A stretch of 64,000 bases of DNA, from NCBI GenBank assembly GCA_021779375.1, contig JAJYAT010000002.1:116373-180372 (forward strand). Reading direction: 5' to 3'. The number at the start of each line of letters is the position of its first letter. Position 1 is the stretch's first letter. Positions 57,348-64,000 of the stretch are shown here, piece after piece. The notes under the pieces were generated by a model, which worked only from the letters and a program-made list of their open reading frames with translations, was not told where the DNA came from and did not search any database. The translations under genes were made by a program, and so were the position numbers. This DNA comes from a bacterium (GTDB taxonomy: Bacteria > Patescibacteriota > Gracilibacteria > JAHISY01).

Positions 57348-58532
57348 CTATTTTATTTGTCTGTTGACGACAATCTGTTGCCCAATGCCAAAGAGTGTCG
57401 AGGTGCCCCAGTAAATACCAACCGCCGTCGGTAGAGAAATGGATAAGAAGCCAATCATTGCCGGCAAGAAATAAGGCATCATTTTGCTCATGTCCTGCAT
57501 CGCATCCGCCATCGCATTCTCACCTTTCTTCTTGTTGTCCGACTGACTTTTCTTAGCATGGTGCAGCGCGAGCTTCATTTGGATAAATTGCGTGACGGCG
57601 AGGAATATCGGGAGCGCGAAATAAAATTGCGCGCCGGTGCCAAGCAGATTCAGTCCGAAAAAATTGGTCGAGACTGTCGCGAGATTGAAATTGGATTGGA
57701 AAGAATAAAGGTAGACGAAAGTGTTTTCACCGAGTCCATCGCGCGTCGACCAATACAGCGCAATCAAAAAAGGCATTTGAATCAAAATCGGCAGGCAGCT
57801 GCCAAACATTGAAACGTTATTTTTCTTCATCAACGCCATCGTCTCCATCGCAATCATTTGCTGATTGCCCTCGTAGCGTTTTTTGATTTCATCGAGTTGC
57901 GGCTGAATCTTTTGGAGGCGGCGCTGGGATTTCAAGCTTTTTTGAAATGGCACGAAAAGAATTGCGCGAATCAAAATCGTGAGCAAGACAATTCCCCAGC
58001 CGAAATTGTGACCGGCGAGATCGGTCAATCCGACGAGTAAATTGTAAATCGGGCGGTAAAAAACCATTCGCCAAACTTGGCCAATAATGTTCGGAGCCTT
58101 GATCTCGATTTCGTGTAAGAAAGTTTTGGTGCCGACTGGAATCTCGATCCGGTAGCGTCCAACTGCGGCGAAAAGTTCGCGCTGCCACGGCTGATAATTG
58201 ACTGAAATGCGCGCGCCCGGCTCAATCACGAATGGCTCAGTCGAGCAGCGTCCCGCTGCTGCTGTCGCGGTAATTGGCTGCCAGGCGCCATTGATATATT
58301 GGGAAACAGTGAACGGCTCACTCGGACAATCACTCGGCAGCGTAAGTGGCGCCGCAGTATTATTTTTGAGCGAAATCGTCACCGCCGAACCAGTCGTGAC
58401 TGTCGCAGTGCCGACGATCTGGAGGTCTTCCGCCGGAGCAGCATCCGATGGAGCTTTCGGCGCGAAAGTTTGTACTAGCAAAATCGCGATAATCGCGATG
58501 AGTGCGTAATTGAGGAATTTTTGCTTATCCAT
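57348..58532 (-). CDS. yidC: Membrane protein insertase YidC
   Basis: Inserts membrane proteins with or without Sec. The 394-residue protein has a first membrane helix (FLNYALIAIIAILLVQTFA), then a ~110-residue extracytoplasmic beta domain (VTTGSAVTISLKNNTAAPL and two Cys), and from ~150 the five-helix YidC/Oxa1 core: YNLLVGLTDLAGHNFGWGI, KSLKSQRRLQKIQPQLDEIKKRY (split here), GSCLPILIQMPFLIALYW and VGIYWGTSTLFGIGQQIV. The N-terminal domain is neither the large P1 domain of proteobacteria nor the short lipoprotein form of Firmicutes. Follows rnpA. Confidence 0.93.
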   Translation of the reverse strand: MDKQKFLNYALIAIIAILLVQTFAPKAPSDAAPAEDLQIVGTATVTTGSAVTISLKNNTAAPLTLPSDCPSEPFTVSQYINGAWQPITATAAAGRCSTEPFVIEPGARISVNYQPWQRELFAAVGRYRIEIPVGTKTFLHEIEIKAPNIIGQVWRMVFYRPIYNLLVGLTDLAGHNFGWGIVLLTILIRAILFVPFQKSLKSQRRLQKIQPQLDEIKKRYEGNQQMIAMETMALMKKNNVSMFGSCLPILIQMPFLIALYWSTRDGLGENTFVYLYSFQSNFNLATVSTNFFGLNLLGTGAQFYFALPIFLAVTQFIQMKLALHHAKKSQSDNKKKGENAMADAMQDMSKMMPYFLPAMIGFLSISLPTAVGIYWGTSTLFGIGQQIVVNRQIK

Positions 58533-58541
58533 TTTGGCTGA

Positions 58542-58877
58542 TTAATGAATCTTGGCAGCGAGCGTGAGAAATTTTTGAGTGACCTCTGCAAAGTTGATTT
58601 CTCGCAGTTTGAGCTCGCGCGCGATGACGAGCAAGTCAAGCCTGGGCGGAATTCGGTCGAAATGAGTGCGCACAATCTCGCGCAAGCGACGACGGATGCG
58701 GTTACGATCGACAGCGCGTTTTGCCAATTTCTTACCAACTAAGACAGCGACACGGGAATGGTCGAGCGTATTCGGCAGAAAACGGAACGCTAATTCCGGA
58801 ATTGCAATCGTCGTGCCACGTCGGAAAACCGCGTCCACCTCCGTCTTTTTGCGGAGACGGAACTTTGAAGAAAGCAT
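58542..58877 (-). CDS. rnpA: Ribonuclease P protein component
   Basis: Protein subunit of RNase P that helps bind pre-tRNA leaders. The 111-residue protein has the N-terminal FRLRKKTEVDAVFRRG, the central RVAVLVGKKLAKRAVDRNRIRRRLREIVR (RNR motif: RNRIRRRLRE), and a helical end. Its ATG overlaps the rpmH stop by one base (TAATG). The RNase P RNA gene is not in the window. Confidence 0.94.
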   Translation of the reverse strand: MLSSKFRLRKKTEVDAVFRRGTTIAIPELAFRFLPNTLDHSRVAVLVGKKLAKRAVDRNRIRRRLREIVRTHFDRIPPRLDLLVIARELKLREINFAEVTQKFLTLAAKIH

Positions 58878-59005
58878 TAAACTGTGATTTTCGCACGGCC
58901 CTTGGCGCGACGACGCGCGATGACATTGCGACCACCCGAAGTACGCATCTTGGAAAGGAAACCATGCGTGCGGGCACGTTTGCGATTACGAGTCTTAGAA
59001 AGCAT
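58877..59005 (-). CDS. rpmH: 50S ribosomal protein L34 (bL34)
   Basis: A 42-residue bL34 with the family pattern [20 protein letters not shown], then [19 protein letters not shown]. Overlaps rnpA by one base. dnaA, which commonly precedes rpmH near the origin, is absent; the gene upstream is a secreted thioredoxin-fold protein. A TAAAAT box about 30 nt upstream could be its promoter. Confidence 0.95.
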   Translation of the reverse strand: MLSKTRNRKRARTHGFLSKMRTSGGRNVIARRRAKGRAKITV

Positions 59006-59054
59006 TGCGAAAGGAATTATTTTTGGAAAATGGGTGCGCGGATTTTAGCAGAAA

Positions 59055-60041
59055 TTAGGAACATTTACCTCCACTCGCAGCAGCACCATCAGCTGGCTGC
59101 GTCGCTTCGCCGAATCCTGTCGACGGCGAATCAGTCGATAGCTTGGCTGCACAAGCCTCAGGCGCAGTTTCGAAGGCAGCACAAATCGTCTTCAGCATGC
59201 CCGCTGGTGTGCGGTCTCCCTGAACAGTCTGACCATTGACTACCAAAGTCGGTGAACCCTGCACGCTGTATTTTTCATTGTTAGCGTTGTCGATGTTGAA
59301 GTGCGGATAAGTCGGCGTACCATCCTGACTCTTGAGCCACAAATCTTTGTTGTTCAGATTTTCAGTAATTTTGAACTCTTTGTCGGTCGCCGCGATTGTT
59401 GCAGCAAGCTTGTTTTGGGAAATCCCAACAGCCGTAAGTGCCGCCGCCGAATCACCCGCCTTGAGGAATTCTTTCAGATAAGGGATCAATTTGTCTGGAT
59501 AATTTTTGGCGAGCGCGTACTCCAGTAAATTCTCGGTCACTTCTTTTTCGCCGTGCATCGAGTAATTTACGAATTTGAGCTGGAAATCGACTGAATCACC
59601 AAGTGCTTCAATCGCTGGGATAATCGCTTTTTCGGCCTGTGTGCCGTAGGGGCAATAACTCATTACGAAAAGTTCGACGACTGGTTTGGCGGATTTCGGT
59701 AAATTGGCGAGTGATTCAGTCTGCGCTTTGTCGGCTGTTTCGGCTGCCTTGGCTGCCGCCGCTTTGACCTCATCGACGTAAATCGCCTCCGGAACGAAAA
59801 TCTTGCCGTCAAGCGAAAGCAGGGATTTCACCTCGCGACCGTCGGAAAGCTTAATATCGAGATTCCAAAATCCCGAGCCTTTTTCGATCTTGGTGATTTC
59901 GGCAGTCATGCCGCCCGAAAGCAGATCTTCATTGATAAATTTTTGCGCGAAATCCTTCGCCTCCGTGCTGGAAAGTCCGCTGCTGCAGCTGGCGAGCGAA
60001 AGTGCGATAGCTGCCACCGCAAGTATTTTTTTGAGATTCAT
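59055..60041 (-). CDS. Lipoprotein with thioredoxin-fold (DsbA/GILT-like) domain
   Basis: Lipoprotein signal KKILAVAAIALSLASCSSG. Residues ~30-100 are a small alpha/beta domain with repeated Asp/Lys. From ~125 a thioredoxin fold: VELFVMSYCPYGTQAEKAI, with one active-site cysteine (CPYG instead of CxxC), KFVNYSMHGEKEV, and SPTLVVNGQTVQGDRTPAG with the cis-Pro. Single-Cys sites of this kind resemble GILT/DsbG-like or reductase proteins that use a distant Cys. The Ala/Ser-rich tail ends GGKCS. Likely a periplasmic or extracellular thiol protein. Confidence 0.8.
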   Translation of the reverse strand: MNLKKILAVAAIALSLASCSSGLSSTEAKDFAQKFINEDLLSGGMTAEITKIEKGSGFWNLDIKLSDGREVKSLLSLDGKIFVPEAIYVDEVKAAAAKAAETADKAQTESLANLPKSAKPVVELFVMSYCPYGTQAEKAIIPAIEALGDSVDFQLKFVNYSMHGEKEVTENLLEYALAKNYPDKLIPYLKEFLKAGDSAAALTAVGISQNKLAATIAATDKEFKITENLNNKDLWLKSQDGTPTYPHFNIDNANNEKYSVQGSPTLVVNGQTVQGDRTPAGMLKTICAAFETAPEACAAKLSTDSPSTGFGEATQPADGAAASGGKCS

Positions 60042-60151
60042 TTTAAAAAATTAAAAAATGCGGACGCATTCTATCTGGATTAGTTTCGAAAATCCAAATT
60101 ATTTTTTATTTTGTTAAAATCTCGCAGAAGACAAATTTAATTTTGATTCAA

Positions 60152-62467
60152 ATGCACTCCAAAATAAATTATTTTCTCCAGTTGACAAAAGAATTTTTCA
60201 AAAAAAATGCGGCAATTATAGCCGTTTTGTCAATTGTTTTTTTGACTACGGTGATTCCTGCCTCCGCACTCAACCTGCCAAATTGGTTTCAGCAAAGCCC
60301 CACTCCGACTAAAACCACGACGACAGCTCCGGCAGAAAATCTGAAAATTGTCGCTCCTTCTGAACACCAGTGGAGCGGTACTTATTTGCGATTACTGGAG
60401 CCAAGCGGAATTTGGGGCGAATGGGTCAATCTCCAGGGTCCCCCCGGATCGACCGGAGCGAGCGGAGCCACTGGCGCGACCGGACCGATAGGACCAGCAG
60501 GAGCTCCCGGCAAAACCGGTGCGACCGGAGCAACTGGTGCGACTGGTGCTCCCGGCAGAATCGGACCCGCTGGACCGGTAGGACCTGTCGGACCGAAGGG
60601 AGAAAAAGGTGAAATCGGTCTAACCGGAGCTCCCGGCAAAACCGGTGCGACCGGAGCGACCGGACCAGCCGGAGCAATTGGTCCGAAAGGTGCACCTGGC
60701 GCGATCGGCCCAAAAGGAGACAAAGGTGACACCGGTCCCGCGGGTGCGATTGGAAAGCCTGGACCGGTCGGACCAATTGGTCCTAAAGGAGATAAGGGTG
60801 ACAAGGGTACAACAGGCGCGGCCGGTCTGCCTGGAGCGATTGGAAAACCTGGACCGGTCGGTCCCGTCGGACCGAAAGGCGACAAGGGCGATGTCGGTGC
60901 AACTGGTCCCGCTGGAGCGATTGGAAAAACTGGACCCGTCGGTCCCGTCGGACCGGTAGGTCCGAAAGGTGTGCCTGGTGCGACCGGACCCGCCGGCGCG
61001 ATTGGAAAAGTTGGACCCGTCGGTCCTGTCGGACCGAAAGGAGACAAGGGCGATACTGGACCAGCAGGTGCAATTGGAAAAGCCGGTCTCGTAGGTCCCG
61101 TAGGACCTGTCGGACCAAAAGGTGAAAAAGGCGACAAAGGAATGACTGGTGCGACTGGTCTGCCTGGAGCGATTGGGAAAGTTGGACCCGTCGGTCCAAA
61201 AGGAGACAAGGGTGACACCGGTCCCGCCGGTGCGATTGGAAAAGCTGGACCCGTCGGTCCGAAAGGTGAAACTGGCGCAATCGGACCAAAAGGAGCGACT
61301 GGTGCGACTGGTCCCGCGGGTGCGATTGGAAAACCTGGACCGGTAGGCCCGATTGGACCCGTAGGCCCAAAAGGAGACAAGGGTGACACCGGTCCAGCCG
61401 GTGCGATCGGAAAAGCCGGACCCGTCGGTCCCATCGGACCAAAAGGAGACAAAGGCGATACAGGTGCAATTGGTCCGAAGGGAGATAAGGGCGATATCGG
61501 TGCGATTGGCCCGAAGGGTGATAAGGGCGATATCGGAGCAACTGGTCCCGCCGGTGCGATTGGAAAAGCCGGACCCGTCGGTCCCGTCGGACCGAAAGGT
61601 GCAACTGGCGCGATTGGACCAAAGGGTGACAAAGGCGATGCTGGACCAGTCGGTGCGATTGGGCCGAAGGGTGAAAAAGGCGACATTGGTCCCGCTGGTG
61701 CGATTGGAAAAACCGGACCGGTAGGTCCAGCCGGTGCGAAAGGAGACAAGGGTGATACAGGATCAATTGGGCCGAAAGGAGACAAAGGCGATATAGGAGC
61801 GATTGGTCCGAAAGGTGACAAGGGTGACATTGGATTGACTGGACCAGCTGGTGCGATTGGAAAAATTGGACCCGTCGGTCCCATCGGACCAAAAGGAGAC
61901 AAAGGCGATACAGGTGCAATTGGTCCGAAGGGAGATAAGGGCGATATCGGTGCGATTGGCCCGAAGGGTGATAAGGGCGATATCGGAGCAACTGGTCCCG
62001 CCGGTGCGATTGGAAAAGCCGGACCTGTCGGTCCCGTCGGACCGAAAGGAGACAAAGGCGAAATCGGACTGACAGGACCATCTGGTCAAAAAGGCGACAC
62101 TGGTGCCAAAGGCGATGTCGGTGCGATGGGTCCAGCCGGATTCAGAACTTTCATCGGAGCGACTACGAAAAGATATTCTGGTAGCGGTGTCGGCGGCTAC
62201 GACGGTGGCGACAATAAATGTGCCGCCGAATTCGGCGTCGGCACACAAATGTGCATCGCCAATGATTTAGCCTACGGTCGACCAAAAGCCGGCACCTACG
62301 GCTGGGTCAGTACTTTCACGGTGAGTTATTACGCCTCCAGTGCGAATGAGATCAATGATTGCGGTGGCTGGACACGCGAAACGGGACTCGGCACAGTCTT
62401 CAATGGCTACCCGACCGTCTCAAGCTGCGCCGCAGCTCACCCACTACCAATTCTCTGCTGCAAATAA
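60152..62467 (+). CDS. Collagen-like secreted protein, 771 aa
   Basis: Start taken at ATG 60152 rather than the TTG at 60143. A signal/anchor helix (AAIIAVLSIVFLTTVIPASA) is followed by ~50 linker residues, then about 190 uninterrupted Gly-X-Y triplets (residues ~96-662) rich in GPKGDKGDTGP, GATGPAGAIGK and GPVGPVGP. The C-terminal ~110 residues form a Cys-rich globular domain (GYDGGDNKCAAEFGVGTQMC, CCK end) that may trimerise or bind. Prolines lie mostly in the second position as in bacterial collagens. A 156-bp stretch is exactly duplicated 450 bp apart (61420 and 61870). Probably a surface fibre for host or particle attachment. The opposite strand is open over most of the repeat, which is a by-product of the triplets. 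Confidence 0.93.
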   Translation: MHSKINYFLQLTKEFFKKNAAIIAVLSIVFLTTVIPASALNLPNWFQQSPTPTKTTTTAPAENLKIVAPSEHQWSGTYLRLLEPSGIWGEWVNLQGPPGSTGASGATGATGPIGPAGAPGKTGATGATGATGAPGRIGPAGPVGPVGPKGEKGEIGLTGAPGKTGATGATGPAGAIGPKGAPGAIGPKGDKGDTGPAGAIGKPGPVGPIGPKGDKGDKGTTGAAGLPGAIGKPGPVGPVGPKGDKGDVGATGPAGAIGKTGPVGPVGPVGPKGVPGATGPAGAIGKVGPVGPVGPKGDKGDTGPAGAIGKAGLVGPVGPVGPKGEKGDKGMTGATGLPGAIGKVGPVGPKGDKGDTGPAGAIGKAGPVGPKGETGAIGPKGATGATGPAGAIGKPGPVGPIGPVGPKGDKGDTGPAGAIGKAGPVGPIGPKGDKGDTGAIGPKGDKGDIGAIGPKGDKGDIGATGPAGAIGKAGPVGPVGPKGATGAIGPKGDKGDAGPVGAIGPKGEKGDIGPAGAIGKTGPVGPAGAKGDKGDTGSIGPKGDKGDIGAIGPKGDKGDIGLTGPAGAIGKIGPVGPIGPKGDKGDTGAIGPKGDKGDIGAIGPKGDKGDIGATGPAGAIGKAGPVGPVGPKGDKGEIGLTGPSGQKGDTGAKGDVGAMGPAGFRTFIGATTKRYSGSGVGGYDGGDNKCAAEFGVGTQMCIANDLAYGRPKAGTYGWVSTFTVSYYASSANEINDCGGWTRETGLGTVFNGYPTVSSCAAAHPLPILCCK

Positions 62468-62520
62468 CACGAAGCACATCGCACGAAACATGGAGCACAA
62501 AGTATAAAAAGCTTGCTTCA

Positions 62521-62534
62521 TGTTCCATGTTCAG
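62521..62534. repeat. Short GTTCCAT run before the aminotransferase 3' end
   Basis: ATGTTCCATGTTCA plus CATGGAGCAC/CATCGCACG words at 62468-62510; related to the 7-bp unit in tsaD. Confidence 0.4.
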
Positions 62535-63607
62535 GCAGTGAGTCCATCGATCCAGGCGAGCAATTCGCGCACGCCCGCAGCAGTGTGGTCGCCCATATGT
62601 CCGATACGGAAAGTCTTTTCTTTCAAATCTTTATAGCCGTTTGCAATCTCGACATTGTGGTTGGCTTGCAGTTTTTGATTCAGTTCGGAAATATTCCAAC
62701 CGAGTGAATTCTCAAGCACGGAAACTCCCGGCGAATGAAAACCCTCTTCGGAAAAATATTTGATTCCACGGCGCGCTGCCCAATCCATCGTAATTTTCTG
62801 CATTTCAGCGTGATCCGCCCAGCGTTTTTCGATGCCGCCATTTTTCTCGATTTCGTCTAATTGGAAATCCAGCGCGAACATGAGACTCACCGCCGGCGTA
62901 ATAATCGTGTTGTTTTTTTCCGCCGCCTTTTCCCACTCGGTGAAATTGAAGTAATAGCCCTTGCGTCCCTGCGGCTGATTTTTCGCGCGCTCGAGGATCT
63001 CGGGTGTGACGGAGCAAAATGCTAAACCGGACGGCAAAGCCAAAGCTTTTTGCATGCCGAAAAGCAAGAGATCAATTCCCCACTCATCGACGCGAATCTC
63101 CGTCGCCGCGAAACTCGAAACAGCATCGACGAGCAAAACGACGTTTGGAAATTTTTTGACGACAGCACCGATTTCTTTCAGTGGGGACAAAACACCCGTC
63201 GATGTTTCAGAATGCGTGAACATCACCGCATCAATTTCTGAATCATTTTTTAAGGCGTTTTCGACATCTTCCGGCTTGACCGCTTTGCCAAATTCGTAAT
63301 TCAAACGGACAGCTTCGATGCCACACATTTCCGCGACCTCCGCCCACTTGTTGGAAAAAGCACCATTGCCCGGGACGAGAACTTTTTTCTTCACGGAATT
63401 TTTGAGCGCGGCTTCGATCACGCCCGTCGCGGACGAAGTGGAAATGAAAACGCGATTCTTGGTGAACATGATTTTCTTGAGACGCTCCTCGATCGAGGCG
63501 TGCAGCGCGGCGTATTCTTTGCCACGATGACCAATCATCGAGCGCGTCTGCGCCTGCAATTGCGCTGGGAAAACTTCGGTCGGTCCAGGAATGAAAAGTT
63601 TGGGCAT
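62531..63607 (-). CDS. Class V aminotransferase (serine/alanine-glyoxylate or phosphoserine type)
   Basis: PLP enzyme of the AGXT/SerC-like class V group, 358 residues. It begins KLFIPGPTEVFPAQLQAQ (family I-P-G-P-T), then IGHRGKEYAALH, TSSATGVIEAAL (PLP phosphate loop), VMFTHSETSTGVLSPL, VDAVSSFAATEI and the PLP-lysine FGMQKALALPSGL; FRIGHMG lies near the end. Could be serine-pyruvate/glyoxylate aminotransferase or the archaeal-type phosphoserine aminotransferase. No serine-pathway neighbour helps. The leader contains a 7-bp array and a GTTAAC palindrome. Confidence 0.9.
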   Translation of the reverse strand: MPKLFIPGPTEVFPAQLQAQTRSMIGHRGKEYAALHASIEERLKKIMFTKNRVFISTSSATGVIEAALKNSVKKKVLVPGNGAFSNKWAEVAEMCGIEAVRLNYEFGKAVKPEDVENALKNDSEIDAVMFTHSETSTGVLSPLKEIGAVVKKFPNVVLLVDAVSSFAATEIRVDEWGIDLLLFGMQKALALPSGLAFCSVTPEILERAKNQPQGRKGYYFNFTEWEKAAEKNNTIITPAVSLMFALDFQLDEIEKNGGIEKRWADHAEMQKITMDWAARRGIKYFSEEGFHSPGVSVLENSLGWNISELNQKLQANHNVEIANGYKDLKEKTFRIGHMGDHTAAGVRELLAWIDGLTA

Positions 63608-63610
63608 TGG

Positions 63611-63636
63611 GATTTAAGGATTAAGAGGTAAGAGGA
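63611..63636. repeat. Degenerate 7-bp array in the aminotransferase leader
   Basis: GATTTAA, GGATTAA, GAGGTAA, GAGGAG: in gene sense CTTAATCC-type units, 3 bp from the ATG. It abuts the palindrome at 63637. Confidence 0.6.
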
Positions 63637-63666
63637 GTTAACCCACCACCTAGGTGGTGGGTTAAC
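63637..63666. repeat. 30-bp GTTAAC palindrome (type 1), intergenic copy
   Basis: Identical, base for base, to 17964-17993 in yggS: GTTAAC, CCACCACCT, AGGTGGTGG, GTTAAC. Directly joined to the 7-bp array before the aminotransferase. Confidence 0.9.
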
Positions 63667-63749
63667 GGAAGATAGTAAGAACTATGTTAAGTGTTGAAAA
63701 ATAAAAGCCGGGCGAGTTTAGCCGAATTTTGTGCTTCGCGAAACGCGAC

Positions 63750-63777
63750 TTGCAAAAAGAATAGATTTACCTAAAAA
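63750..63777 (+). promoter_or_regulatory. Promoter-like boxes near the right edge
   Basis: TTGCAA (63750-63755), 16 bp, TAAAAA (63772-63777). Faces the small ORF at 63799. Confidence 0.35.
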
Positions 63778-63798
63778 TACAGTCTTTAATTTTTTAAG

Positions 63799-63921
63799 AT
63801 GACTGATAGAGCCGAAGAAACGTCTGGGAAATTTAAACTCGAAGAAATCACAGGAGAACGTCCTGAACTCACACGTGACGAACTACCGGCTCAAGCCGGT
63901 AGCGTCAGGAAAGCCCCCTGA
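63799..63921 (+). CDS. Short ORF, 40 aa, running into repeats
   Basis: ATG at 63799 gives MTDRAEETSGKFKLEEITG and ends LPAQAGSVRKAP at a TGA in a repeat. The first ~28 codons look coding; the last dozen come from palindromic repeats, so it may be a gene truncated by repeat insertion. Confidence 0.25.
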   Translation: MTDRAEETSGKFKLEEITGERPELTRDELPAQAGSVRKAP

Positions 63922-63926
63922 GGGGC
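63882..63926. repeat. Paired REP hairpins near the right edge
   Basis: CTACCGGCT-CA-AGCCGGTAG (63882-63901) followed by AGCCCCCTGAGGGGCT (63912-63927). A doublet of different hairpins as in BIME-type elements; may also end the minus-strand gene entering from the right. Confidence 0.55.
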
Positions 63927-63933
63927 TCACCGT

Positions 63934-64000
63934 CTACCAGCCGAGATCAAGCTGATTACCATCCGAACGCTTATCTTTCTCATCTTGGTCCCGGATGTAT
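63934..64000 (-). CDS. C-terminal end of a gene entering from the right edge
   Basis: In the frame ending with TAG at 63934-63936 the minus strand reads YIRDQDEKDKRSDGNQLDLGW. It is polar and codon-like, with a hairpin just after the stop, but only 21 codons are in view. No family can be named. Confidence 0.35.
   Translation of the reverse strand, partial: YIRDQDEKDKRSDGNQLDLGW

Noticed and set aside
60382..62055. 557-codon open frame antisense to the collagen-like gene
   Set aside because: The Gly-X-Y triplets have a codon pattern whose complement lacks stops (Pro/Ala/Gly repeats). No start, signal or family; the sense strand has signal peptide, fibre and C-terminal domain.

Overview
The window looks like chromosome from a small-genome bacterium, most likely a member of the Patescibacteria (CPR), perhaps of the Peregrinibacteria/Gracilibacteria type. 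This rests on gene content and style: compact single-copy housekeeping genes, many secreted proteins typical of host-attached ultra-small cells (PGRP-SpoIID fusion, collagen-like protein, LCP protein, Cys-rich secreted protein), and few Shine-Dalgarno sites. TGA is used as a stop, so this is not the code-25 Gracilibacteria/SR1 group. The taxonomic call is an inference. No tRNA, rRNA or CRISPR was seen.

Layout. 0-5.4 kb: end of a metallophosphoesterase, a 149-nt ncRNA candidate, gyrB, a GNAT gene, then an ATP-grasp (RimK-like) plus DUF1704 metallopeptidase pair. 5.5-10.2 kb: ppdK, whose 3' end is duplicated on the far side of an apparently inserted Fic + DUF4145 module. 10.2-13.9 kb: a REP-associated transposase gene (RAYT) colonised by its own palindromes, an orphan gene and an ABC exporter. 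14-22.5 kb: pyrF (eukaryote-like) and pyrE, a HEPN-like orphan, der, a YggS homologue, an orphan, and a UvrD helicase-nuclease. 22.5-29 kb: a shikimate-kinase-like gene, a methyltransferase, ribBA, ribD, rpmA, murC. 29-38.7 kb: cell-envelope genes (amidase-SpoIID fusion, membrane protein, LCP), a foreign-looking lipoprotein with a long structured leader, atpC, manC. 38.8-43.2 kb: infA-rpmJ-rpsM-rpsK-rpsD-rpoA-rplQ-rplM-rpsI. 43.3-53.9 kb: purT, secreted protein, O-antigen-ligase-like protein, solute-binding protein, glycosyltransferase, tsaD, DhnA-type aldolase, ispH. 54-64 kb: rpmE, second copy of the ncRNA, an LpxC-like deacetylase paired with a WecG/TagA glycosyltransferase, the rpmH-rnpA-yidC-jag cluster, a thioredoxin-fold lipoprotein, a giant collagen-like protein, and a class V aminotransferase.

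Three signals cut across the genes. (1) Palindromic repeats, several inserted in frame inside conserved genes (yggS, uvrD-like, ribD, ispH, RAYT); two different 30-bp palindromes share GTTAAC ends but have unrelated cores. (2) Short-period degenerate tandem arrays: 7-bp units mostly just before start codons and 8-bp units over stop codons. (3) Promoters of the form TTGCTT/TTGCAA-17 bp-TAAAAT, and at least eight genes where the -10 box lies only 6-7 nt from the start codon, which predicts leaderless mRNAs. The strongest candidates for something undescribed are the paired ncRNA (same 149-nt length, promoter and terminator, but an exchanged 33-nt apical hairpin), the GTTAAC palindromes, and the LpxC-like enzyme in a lineage not expected to make lipid A.
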